DNA of 64,000 nucleotides, taken from the NCBI GenBank assembly GCA_013423385.1, contig BLZA01000030.1:699168-763167 (forward strand), in the 5' to 3' direction. Position numbers and translations under genes: made by a program. Of the stretch, positions 1 to 9,877 are shown in pieces (position 1 is the stretch's first letter; every line of letters starts with the position of its first letter). Source of the stretch: Naganishia liquefaciens. Its lineage: Eukaryota; Basidiomycota; Tremellomycetes; Filobasidiales; Filobasidiaceae. The notes under the pieces are model-generated. The model saw nothing but the letters and a program-made list of their open reading frames with translations. It ran no database searches and had not been told where the DNA came from.

Positions 1-240
1 CCCAACCCCTGACCCTTCCCCTTCCCCATCCCCTTCCCCTTCGCCTTCCCAATACCCTTAGCCGTCCCATTGCCCTTCGCCTTCCCCTTCCCCTTCCCAT
101 TCCCCTTACCGGTCCCCTTCCCCTTCCCCTTCCCCTTCCCCTTCCCCTTCCCCTTCCCCTTCCCCTTCCCCTTCCCCTTCCCCTTCCCCTTCCCCTTCCC
201 CTTCCCCTTCCCCTTCCCCTTCCCCTTAAGGTCCCCTTCC
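1..240. repeat. (CCCCTT)n hexanucleotide tract in an intron
   Basis: The tract is almost purely pyrimidine on the + strand. It is degenerate from about 1 to 108 (units such as CCCATT, GCCTTC) and nearly perfect CCCCTT from about 118 to 227, roughly 18 units. It ends near a CTAAC-like branch site and an AG just before position 283, where the tryptophanyl-tRNA synthetase reading frame resumes, so it probably lies inside an intron of that gene. The complementary strand is (AAGGGG)n, which could form G-quadruplexes, and the polypurine/polypyrimidine mirror character could form a triplex. It is not the usual tremellomycete telomere unit. Confidence 0.9.
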
Positions 241-282
241 CCTCCAGTGACGTCAGACAGGAGACGTCGTCCCTAACTCAAG

Positions 283-860
283 TACCCCAAGCCCTGCCAG
301 ATGCACTGCAAGTTCCTGCCGGCACTGCAAGGCGCCCAGAGCAAAATGTCGGCATCGGATCCCAACTCGGCCATCTACATGACCGACACGCCCAACCAGA
401 TCAAGAACAAGATCAACAAGCACGGCTTTTCGGGCGGGCGCGAGACCGAGGAGCTGCATCGCAAGTATGGCGGGAACCCGGATGTGGACGTCGCGTTCCA
501 GTACTTGTCCTTCTTTGAAGAGGACGACGAAAAGCTGGCGCAGATAGCGGCGGTAGGTTCCGCGATGATCCGGATCGGCGGGGCATTATTGACGTTTTCG
601 TCGGGCGGCTTTCACAGGATTACCGAGCGGGAACGCTTCTCAGTGGACAGCTCAAGGCCTTGTCGATCAAGGCATTGCAGGACGAAGTCAAGGCGTTCCA
701 AGAGGTACGTCAGGATTGAATCGTGCCGTCTCAAGTGCGCTCACCCGACATGGCACGCACACAGCGAAGAGCCGCCATCACCGTCGAGCTGCATCAGTCC
801 TTTATGGACCCCACTCGAAAGATCGACCCCAAGCCGAGCTCGGCCAACGCCAGCTCCTAG
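283..860 (+). CDS. WRS1: Tryptophanyl-tRNA synthetase, cytoplasmic (3' part only)
   Basis: This is the C-terminal part of a class I tRNA synthetase that charges tRNA-Trp in the cytosol. The first visible exon (283-552) carries the KMSAS signature that closes over the ATP site, followed by [13 protein letters not shown], the conserved GGRETEE block and [15 protein letters not shown], all typical of the eukaryotic/archaeal enzyme. Exon 2 (about 618-704) reads [13 protein letters not shown] and exon 3 (765-860) ends in a Lys/Pro/Ser tail with TAG at 858-860. The introns are 65 and 60 nt, with GTAGGT and GTACGT donors. The N-terminal catalytic half, including HIGH, lies left of the window. An in-frame TAA at 274 and the branch-site-like CTAAC show that 283 is an internal exon edge. 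It is tail-to-tail with the next gene. Confidence 0.92.
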
Positions 861-1102
861 TCATCACTTGTCTCGCCGTTTGTGATAGAGTTTATACGCT
901 GCATTATGGGATGTTCAATCGTCGTTACAGATCCGTTTGTTATTTTGCGCAAAAACACGTTTGCTGCCCAGATACAATGTCGGCCGTTTGCCACCCAGGC
1001 GGGACCCTTTTGACGAAGACACGATCGCCCCCTATGTTCGATACACGTGGGCAAAATGCAATCCTGATACACTACTTTTTCGCCTGTTTGGCCCAAATGC
1101 AA

Positions 1103-4100
1103 TCAAGCACGTCCATTTCCGAATGCCGTCTCATACTGCGACCGCAGTTCATTGAACATCAACTGCCAAGCCGCGTCAATAACCCTTTCCCTTGATAGCG
1201 GATCAAACTTACACTCGTGACTTGTTGACGCCACTCTCCCACATCCTTGCCTGCTTGGGCTTCTCTAAGAACGTGATCCACCAACCTGCGCATTTGAGAC
1301 TGAGTCATCAAGATCTGATCATCGCTCAGGTCTGGCACTGTCAACGTTCGTTAATATCGGATCTTGCGTCCAGAGAAGAATGCGGCCTACCTGAGTCGTG
1401 CCCGGATTTCAAGAAATTATGCGACAAAAGTTCCGGGATCGTAAGCCTATTGTCCTTTTGATAGGAAAGACAGCTGCGCATCGTATGTCTTGCGGAATAG
1501 GGTATCGAGACGTGCTGCGTGTGCACCATTCGTCCGTCCTTTGCATCGATGATCTTGGTGACCGCGCGCTCGGGAAACTCGATGACATGTTGACCGGACC
1601 CTATGACTTGCATCTTGACCATTGCTCCGCCTGTCACGCCGTGGAATGGAGGATTGCCATAGATCATCTGGTAGAGAATGCAGCCCAAAGACCAAACGTC
1701 ACTCGGATAGGACAGCTAGCGCGGCGGACAAAGCGTGAGCAAAAAGTTTCGGCAGACGGTGTGCAGCGCAGATACCTTGTAAACTGATTGTCCCTTCATT
1801 TTATGAACGGCTTCAGGGGACATATAATTGACAGTCCCAATCTGTGAAGAATTGTTCAAGCATGGTCCTCTTGCTCCTGCCGTTCCCACATACCTGAACG
1901 TCGCGTTGAATATTGACAGTGTCGTTTGCTATCGCCTTGGCGATTCCAAAGTCGATGATTTTCAAACGGCCTTTGACAAGGACGAAATTCGCCGGCTTGA
2001 GGTCCGAGTGCACCACCTTTTGCTCATGCACTGCTTGGACGGCTTCCAACATCTGTTGCCAGTAGAGCAACACAAAGCTCATGTTGAGGGGTTTTCCCCG
2101 TTGCTCATCCAACAAGCTGGAAAAGTCGGTCTCGCCACATTCCATCAACTGCCAGAATGGTTTAGCGCCACCTTGCCGCTCAATCAGAAAAGATCCTCAA
2201 TCAGACTTACCATTTGCAGTGTTTTCGGCCTTCCAGAACCACTGCGTAAAACCTGACATTCCATCAACTGAATGATTCGATCATGTCCCCGTAACCGATT
2301 GAGCAAAGCGACCTCGTTCATGTAATTTGTTATCGTCTCTTGATCGCAGCGTTCTAGAGCGACTCTCTTCAAGGCCATGACGGTACGCTTGGTCGGGCAC
2401 AGCACGGAATACACCTTTGACGATCCTCCTCTGCCTAATATACCGAGGCGCTCATACTCTTTGTTATTTACCTGCACGAATAACAAACAAGTGAGCGAGG
2501 AATGCATGGCAACATTATCGACGCACCGTGAATGCCTTTCTTCCCGCCGGCAACTGAGACACTGTTGGCGGAGCTTGCGGAAGAGGCTGCATTTGCGGGT
2601 ACCCATTAGCCATAGGCGTCATGGCTTGTTGATACGCATCATAGGCAACGAAGGGCGGGAGCTGATGCGGAAGTAGCGGCTCGTCCGGTCGTCGATCCGC
2701 TGAGCTCATGGATCGACCGATTGTCGGAGTAATCAACGGCAACTCCGTTGCATTGAGCGTAGCCGCAGGATGCCATTGGTCACCTTGATGGGTCGCCAGG
2801 GCTGTTCGATCCCCGTATTGCCCCTCTGCAGAAACACCTCTCGGATCATTTGAATATGTGGGACCGAGACCAGTGTTGACACTAGCCTCGGCTGAATACT
2901 CGTTCTGCGGCGCTCTTCCTAGTGATTTGGGCTGAACCCACGTCTTTGAGTCGCTGGATGTCAATTCCTCCTTGCCTTCTTCAACGGTGGAGTATGGATT
3001 TCGATTTTCCTTGTTGTTCACGCCGAGCTGAAGGGGGTTACCGGAGCGATCCGGGCTCTGCCTTGCGGATTCGAATCGGTGCGGATTAGGAGCATCCCGT
3101 CGCGACGTGTTTCCCGCATGAGGTGGAGAATCATTTCTGCTGTGCCCTTGCCGAGCTGTCCCGATCGTCGGTGGGAATGGGACATCGTTCTTCACTTCCG
3201 GAGAAGTTGATCTCCTGCTGTATGGACCGTCTGCCTTTTCTCTGATCTCCTCGTGTATCGTAGAGGGTATCGCATGATTGCGCAGTCTCGGGCTGGACTG
3301 CCTAGAGGTCGATTCTGGTAAAATATGACTGGAAGAAGATCCCTCCGCATAATAGCGCGGAGATGGCTCTTCATATGTCACATGTCAGTCCCGTCGCTTT
3401 CCAGAGCTTGTCACACACATACCTGTGCCATCTTCTACATCTGCACTGTCACTCGCAGCACTAACACCTTGGCCGTCGCGCACGGGCCGCTGCGCTTTCA
3501 TCGCAAACCGCTTCCCGCCTGTTGAACCTTGCACTGCTGCGTCCATGACCCTTCGTCGTAGGGCAGGCGTTTTATGACTGTCGAGAGTCGGTTGTTCAGA
3601 TGGAGGAGCCGCTGCTCCGTAGTCATGCGATAGAGGTTGTCGAGAGCTCCGCTGGAGGCAATGACGTGTTTAGTCTTCCATTCAGCAGCGATAAGACCAA
3701 GAAGATCCGCTTACCTCTCGTGCGCTTTCCTGCGTCGACTTGTGCAGCTCTGCTTTTCTTCTATTTGTCAGGGAAAGCTCTTCATATTCGTCGCGTATTG
3801 ACTGTGTCGATGCTCCCATTTGTATCGGAGCCGACACGGTCCTGTTGAATGCCCGTCCAGATGATGGCACGTACCGCGAGCTTGAATTTTTCGACGAACC
3901 GCTGCCCTTGTCATCGTCATTCATGTACTCCGGCGTGATGGCCAACGAGCTCAGCGAGTTGAGTGTTGCTGAGTCCGTCAGACCGTTGCTTCCTGTCGAA
4001 CGTTGCGTCGACGCTGAATACCGGGAATTTAGCGATGACAGGCTGCTGCCTGAAGGGGGAGTTGGTCCTCTTCCGTGATTCGACAGTGTTTGAACATGAA

Positions 4101-4467
4101 GATAGGAGGGCGAAGGCGTCTCCCTCTCCTTGCGTACACGGGCTCTGATGCTGGATTGCTCGCCGGCCATCCCCTCGCTTGCCCTGCGCTCCATCGGACT
4201 CGAACGGGCGTCTGAGGGATAGGTATCCGAGGATGTTGGGAGGTCATTAGTGGGGAGGTCATATTGAGTGAGCGAAGAGGGCCGAACAGACGGCAAACCA
4301 TAATCTTCCATCGGCTTGATTGGCGAATCCGTGCCCAAGTCCTCCAGCAGTTTCAGCAAATCCGACTGCATTCCGTTGTCGGGGACCTTCCGCTTCAAAT
4401 ACGACACCGGTGTCCTCGGTTCCGAGCCACTGGTAGCGGCCATCCGTACTCCGCTGGGGCGATCCAT
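1103..4467 (-). CDS. MPS1: Mps1/TTK-family dual-specificity spindle checkpoint kinase
   Basis: Mps1 drives the spindle assembly checkpoint at unattached kinetochores and, in fungi, spindle pole body duplication. The C-terminal kinase domain is clear: glycine loop GILGRGGSSKVY and catalytic Lys in ALKRVALER (about 2480-2350), HSDLKPANFVLVKG with HSD in place of HRD (as in Mps1) and DFGIAKAI (about 2030-1920), activation segment GTVNYMSPEAVHKMKG (about 1850-1800), SDVWSLGCILYQMIYG (about 1690-1640) and the terminal NRLTIPELL block. After two short introns the tail ends at TGA 1103-1105. The first about 700 residues (4467 to about 2600) are low-complexity Ser/Pro/Asn sequence with no visible domain, as expected for Mps1 N-termini. 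There are at least eight exons. The start at 4467 follows an upstream in-frame TAG. Middle exon edges near 3400-3700 are not certain. Confidence 0.9.
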
Positions 4468-5113
4468 GATGTTTGTGTGAGGAATAGGCGGAGATGCAAG
4501 CAGATTGTCGAAGTACGGACAATGTTGATCGAGATTCTACGTTCGACGTTTCGCCGGTGGAGATCTGGATGACGGGTCGCGCTTTGCAAGAGTGCAAGTT
4601 CTGGCCAAAAGCGTTGGTTGTAGTCAACAGGGGAGGCGTCCCATGACTCTAAGCATGCATCAGCGTCGAGCGGGTGTACACAGTCGAGTGCACGAGTCTA
4701 TGAGGGTATTACTCGCGTTTTGTTTCAGGCCGGCTGTTCCTTTCGCGGCACCAGATCTGGTCACCGGTTTGTTTACATTTTGAACGGTAGTCACTCGCGG
4801 GCTTTCTGACTGCTTCTTCTTGAAGCTCTACTACATGTATGCTGGGCTCATTCGCTTCACCAGATCCCAACACAGCTCGATGATCCTCAGACACTGTATG
4901 AGGAATGATCTCGGAGCTCATCAACTCCGGGAAATATCAGTGCCACGCCCACGCTTTGTAAACGCGCTCAATCACCAGCAATGTGATCAGTATGTCATAT
5001 CAGTCCGCAAGCAGGCTGTTCTTCTGAATGTCCGTCACTGGACTGATCCGTGTTTCCTACTGAGACAAATCCAGACAGTTCCCTGGTCCGCGACCGGTCC
5101 GCTTGAGTCTACC
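4468..5113. other. Intergenic, upstream of MPS1
   Basis: This stretch lies between the start of MPS1 and the stop of RAI1, both on the minus strand. I see no convincing reading frame, RNA gene or repeat. It should hold the MPS1 promoter and the RAI1 3' end. Confidence 0.6.
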
Positions 5114-6696
5114 TCACACCTGCGGACCCGCGGCCGCTTTGTCGAGTTCAAGCATCTGCCTAACAAATGCCGTTGGTAGGAAACCCCAGCGGCTGATGGA
5201 GTCCGGTGTAGCATCTGGTATGCTGGAGCCCATATTGCGCAGAGATAAGCCTCGATTCGGATGGAAAGAGATTCGCCAAGCACTTGGCTGCGGCAAGTTT
5301 GAGGCATCCGCTCCGTCCGACTTCCATTGTGGGATAGGATCCGTAGGTAACAGCACCTCCATGAGTCTGTCTGTGAGTTCTTCAAGACTCTGCAAGCAAG
5401 CTACAGCACACCAGGGAGCCTTGGGTGTTTGATGGATACTGCAAGCAAGGCCCATCAGCTTGTTGTTGGACTCAAATGTTTTTGACGTGACAGCCATGAG
5501 ACTCACATGCGCGGAATTTGGGATGTCTGATAAGTCTCGGTGCCTGTCAAAAATCCTTGCGCGTCACGAAATCCGATCTCAATCCTCTAAGGATCCACCT
5601 AAGTATCGAGTAAAAGCAGAAAGGATGGGAAGCTTACGGGCACTCCGAGAAGATAGCTCTGCGCCCAGTGTTTCATGAGCTTTCTGTCGTCATGGCAGCA
5701 GCAAGCGCAAGATATCAGCCAGATAACAACCCCGCCTGAATGGTTCGCGTACCGTTCAAAATTGCTTCTCTGCCGTTGAGACTCCATCGCCATGTTCGTT
5801 TTCAGCTCGACGCATTGCCTCATATCCTTCTGCCATTCGCCTGGGAAAAGGAATTAGCAATGCGCGAGACGCCAGAGATCATACTGACCTTCCACACAAT
5901 CAACCTCCCCGCCCATGTACAGGCGGACATTTCCAATCTTTCCCTTGACTACGCAACACCACTGGACATTGGTATTGACACTGATATCTGACGGCCGCTT
6001 CTTCTTCTTGACCTTGTCCGCTGCGGCCTTGCCTGTTTTCGGTTTGGTGTCCGTCGTTGCGAATGCCTCGAAAGAATACCCAAAGTACGACTGCTGAGCC
6101 CAGCTCTTCTCCTCTTCTTGTCTGCAACACAGCGCAGATGCGATAAGGGGTTAGCCTCGAATACTTCAAGCGCTCCAAGGGAGATGGATTACCTCTTCAT
6201 CTTCGCGTCTCTGGTGACATGATCCTCAAGATACACATTGCCGTCAAATGCAAGGGCATTCATTTCCCAAGAGTCCCGGTCCGTAAAAGCAGCAACCAGC
6301 AGCCTGAATGCAAGCGCCAGCGTTTAACCGACATGAAACCTTAGGTTGACAGCAAAAACAGCATTGCCTCACATACCTTGTCAGCATTCCCCTAAAAGTG
6401 ACGATGGCCCCACTTTTCATTCTGCCACCGTTTTGCCGGAATCTCAACAGCGCCTCACACAAGCCATCCAGATGTTCCTCCAACAGCGGATCCCGTTCGA
6501 CAAAGTTCCCGTAACCGGCCTTCAGATCGTCTCCGACGTGAGCGCCCTTGTAATAGGACATTGAGGCATCATTGTGTACTATTGAGCGGTCCGCGATATG
6601 GGAGTACGTTGCGATCAGATGTGGTGATTGATAGGCTGGGAGATGGGAATTGCCAGTATTGCGGACCGCTGGGATGGGAATTTCGACGTTGGCCAT
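5114..6696 (-). CDS. RAI1: Rai1/DXO-family decapping nuclease
   Basis: Rai1 removes incomplete or non-canonical 5' caps and, in fungi, partners the nuclear exonuclease Rat1. The start is ATG at 6696. The N-terminal part includes SMSYYKGAHVG and the conserved block GAIVTFRGMLTR. The next exon (about 6310-6195) has TDRDSWEMNALAFDGNVYLED, and a later exon holds YMGGEVDCVE (the E-x-D metal ligands). Then come MRQCVELKTNM (ELK ligands) and KLMKHWAQSYLLGVP, followed by EIGFRDAQGFLTG. The last exon carries the family C-terminal WRISFHPNRGLSL and stops at 5114. The active-site residues appear intact. Introns are about 50-70 nt. It shares a 339-bp promoter with the SDH assembly factor gene to its right. 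Confidence 0.9.
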
Positions 6697-7035
6697 GACG
6701 CAGATGTACCGGGCTGTCGTATACTCCCTTCAGATCCAATATATCCTTCGCTAGGGCTCTCGGATGCTTCTATGAAGCAGAGCTCCGTGGCGGGAAGAGA
6801 ATTGTCTGTGACAACACTGGCGTACAAATCTTCTCCTATCTGCTGAAACGGCTGTTTCTTCTTTATGTTCCTCGATCGCACATGACGAAACCTCGAGCCG
6901 ATCGTCGTGAGCCGCTGCTTTCCCGACTAGTAGATCGCTGCCACTACTCTATATGGCTGCCCTCGTTGGACACGACTGAGCACATTCTCTTCTGGATCGG
7001 AATCCTAGGGACACCTCACTCCATTGTTGGCAGAA
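6697..7035. promoter_or_regulatory. Divergent promoter region RAI1 / SDHAF1
   Basis: This is a 339-bp gap between two head-to-head starts. I see no clear TATA box or repeated motif. The bidirectional role is inferred from gene orientation only. Confidence 0.5.
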
Positions 7036-7519
7036 ATGGCAGGCACGAGACCAAGATCTGGATTGCAGAAAGAAGTCATTGCGTTATATCGCAGGTGAGT
7101 TTCCACGAATCTGGTTGAAATTCTGGTCGTGCCAATACAAGCTTCCATCGCAGAGGCATGCGAAATGTCATGAAGAAACCTGCTGTATGTTGTATTGCAA
7201 CTCAGATTGAGCCATCATCTCAAGCAGACTACGCAAAACAGGATGCGCAACCCAATTTCCTGTTACATCTGCGCCACTCATTCCGTGTACCTGAACTCAG
7301 CGTTCGCGATCACACCGCTATCGAGTACCAGGTACGACCATCCATCTGGGATCTGACCATTCATCTCACGCAACACGTTTTTTCCAGATACGCAAGTTTA
7401 CCAGAACACTGGAGACTCTTGAGTCCGAGAACGTGCGGAGAATGGGTGTAAGCAAAGAGATGATAGATTGGTGGGACAAACAGGTAGAACAGACATTACA
7501 TAGAGGCTCAGCTCGGTAG
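7036..7519 (+). CDS. SDH6: Succinate dehydrogenase assembly factor 1 (LYR protein)
   Basis: SDHAF1/Sdh6 is a small mitochondrial matrix LYR-motif protein that helps deliver iron-sulfur clusters to the SDH iron-sulfur subunit. Exon 1 (7036-7094) encodes SGLQKEVIALYRR, the LYR-like start of the family. Exon 2 gives GMRNVMKKPA. Removing a probable 57-nt intron then gives DAQPNFLLHLRHSFR, followed by the family signature VRDHTAIEYQIRKFTR. After one more intron the protein ends MIDWWDKQVEQTLHRGSAR with TAG at 7517-7519, giving about 105 residues, normal for the family. The 57-nt intron is inferred because reading through keeps frame but inserts 19 extra residues exactly where homologs have none. 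It is head-to-head with RAI1. Confidence 0.85.
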
Positions 7520-7800
7520 CGGAGGAATATCACATGCTTCTTTCTCCTCACTGGACTCGGCCTTAGCAGCCGTACCCAAGAACGCAAGTTCAAGTTCCAG
7601 TTCCATTCCAATGTATCGGTATCATGCTCTCGTCTTCCGGAATGAAGTAGTACAGGGAATCCTCGAGTATATCTTGTATATACAGGGTCCCGGACTTCCT
7701 AATCTACAAGCTGATAACAGCAGTCCAAGCCGAGGCCTGATTTTTCCCGCTCTTCAAATGCCATCCGACGATCCACGACGCCAACATCGCAACAGCCCGT

Positions 7801-8703
7801 CTAGATGTTGGAGGGGAAGAGCATCTGATTGCATGAAACAGACTTCAGAAAACATCCCCGGGAGAAACTTCGAGAAACTTACGACTCGGCACGAAGCACC
7901 GAACGAGTGGGCAGGGAGGTTGTTTCGGAACTTGGTCTTGACGACACCAGAGTTACCGTGCGACCTCGAGATTCGTCCCCACATGACTCGGACCTTGGAG
8001 CCGTTGATTTCTCGCTTGGCCTTGTAGACGTAGGCAACTCGCTGTGACGAAAGGTTTGTGAGCCTGTTGTCCGTCAAAAGTTTGGTAGCTTGGCTGGCAC
8101 ATCGAAAACCTTCCCGCCCCACGCAGGATCTCCCTTCGGGCGTCACGATAATCTCGATCCATCAGGCTTGGTCTCGAGCCTCACGACCTCGATCTTATAC
8201 TCCAGCACAACCGATCAGACCTTCCCCCCAACCATTTTCACGAAAATGCCAGCCCTGCCCCACTTGACGATTGAGGCTCACCTTTCCCAAGTAGAACTGA
8301 GCGGCCTCCTTGGAGTCGACACCCTCGAGCTGGACCAACGAAGTGTTGGGTCGCGAGTTTCGCTTTCCTCGCTTGTGGCCGAGCACACGACCTTTGACGT
8401 AAAGACTGTATGTTGCGAAATTCGGTTCAATGTCGAGTAGGAGTGTCGAAAGAGGGTAGTCCGATCGTCGAATGCCGTCCAACAGGTTCCCATCAAACAT
8501 CGCATCCCCCAAAAGAATCATTCCACCATTTCCAGCACCATCATCATCCATCGATTCCAAAGCAGTCGAGAAAAATCCGTGATTCCGTCAGTGTCCGTCC
8601 GCGTCCCTATCACCATCCATGTACTAACCGAGACTGCATAGGAAATAAATGAGTAAACGAATTATTCTGGAAGCGAAACACGGTGAATACTTACAGGAGC
8701 CAT
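7801..8703 (-). CDS. RPL33: 60S ribosomal protein eL33 (L35Ae)
   Basis: This is a large-subunit ribosomal protein of about 108 residues. The assembled product starts [20 protein letters not shown], continues through [53 protein letters not shown] and [11 protein letters not shown], and ends MLFPSNI with the stop at 7801-7803. These blocks are nearly invariant in eukaryotic eL33. The exon structure is striking: exon 1 is 9 coding nt (8695-8703), then a 61-nt intron, an inferred 5-nt microexon TCTCG (8629-8633), a 223-nt intron, the main exon 8282-8405, a 240-nt intron, an exon from 8041 to about 7878, a short intron and the final exon ATG-CTC-TTC. The microexon is required to join MAP to LYVKG in frame. 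It is tail-to-tail with SDHAF1. Confidence 0.93.
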
Positions 8704-9877
8704 CGTTAATCCAACCAAACAAAGATGATCTTGAGTGTCCGAGGGTGGCGGAGGTGTCTTGATGGCACCGACGTCGTTTCACCGTCGTACTGGCTCAGAT
8801 TACGGTTGCTGTCCTGCAACTCCGCATCGCCAGTGTCGCAGAGTCGTTCCGCCGTCGGCTCTGGCCTACAGGCTCCTGGCTGGCGGCCGCGAGATGGCGA
8901 ACGGGCAAGCAGAAAGCGCGTCCAGAGCACTAAGCGCATTCAAATCGGCTCGACTCTGATACTTTTGCCATTCGGAGAAGTTCCCTCCAGCAAAACAGAA
9001 AACCGCTTTTAGGCGAAAAAAGTTAAGCATCAACCAAGATTCGAAGCTTCTTCAAATCATTCAATTCGTCAGCTTGAAAACTTGGGCCCAGTCTGCCAGA
9101 GTCCTGGCTGGACCGGCCGGTCGGAGTTCCATCCTAGCTTGCGTCCGGCGGGGCGGTGATAAGAGAACGCAGCTCGTCATCGGATCTGTTCCCCTCCTGT
9201 GTGATACTTCACACCTCGATGCGGAGACTTGTTCTTCGCTCTCATCTCATGACGCGATTTCATCGCATGCAAGTCTAGAGGACGAGAAACGGAGCGAGGT
9301 TAGAAGGACCCTTTGCGAGATCTTCACCAAGTTCGACCTTTGTTGAACATTGCGGTCTGGCAGTGACGTATTTTCAGCACTCTACCGGAAACGCGGTGAA
9401 AAGATTTTGTACACATGATCCAAATCAGACCATGCGAACCATTCAGATCACATCTCTGCCTGTGCAAACATTGGCATCGCCGTTGACCGGAGCGCGCGGC
9501 CAAACAAAATCCATTGGAAGGTAGCAATGGCTCTTGTGCAAATTCGATGATTTGAGATAGAGCATAGTAGCGACCATAGCGCATATATGGTTTAACTGGA
9601 GTTTATGCAGCGTGTCCCTATCCGGGGCATCCGCCAGATTCTGGCTGATGCAAACGGCATGGACTCGTCCCGGTAGGGTGAACAATTGACGCCCCGACAT
9701 GCATATGGCTTGTGTTCCGAATACAAGCATTCTCCTCGGAGGACACTTCGAAGCTGGATGGATACAGAGCTTCGTGGCTATCTGCTGGAATTAGATTATA
9801 CGTAGCCCGATCACCTGCGTTGCAGGATCTGGCTCTTCACCGCGACTTAGTAAGGTGCGGGCGATGTTATCGCCTCT
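8704..9877. other. Intergenic, upstream of RPL33
   Basis: This 1.17-kb gap lies between two minus-strand genes. The only open frames are short, rich in Cys, Trp and His and without family resemblance, so I call none of them genes. It presumably contains the RPL33 promoter and the 3' end of the ZZ protein gene. I see no tRNA, snoRNA or repeat that I could defend. Confidence 0.55.

Noticed and set aside
1-240. Telomeric repeat at a chromosome end
   Set aside because: The unit CCCCTT lacks the TAA/TTA spacing of known fungal telomere repeats, and the WRS1 frame continues just after it, so an intron is the simpler explanation.
70-276. Plus-strand frame encoding a long Phe-Pro dipeptide repeat
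   Set aside because: It is a by-product of the CCCCTT repeat in one frame, with no promoter or family support.
8406-8628. Intron-encoded C/D snoRNA in RPL33
   Set aside because: The minus strand has ATGATGA resembling a C box, but no properly placed CTGA D box or terminal stem is seen.
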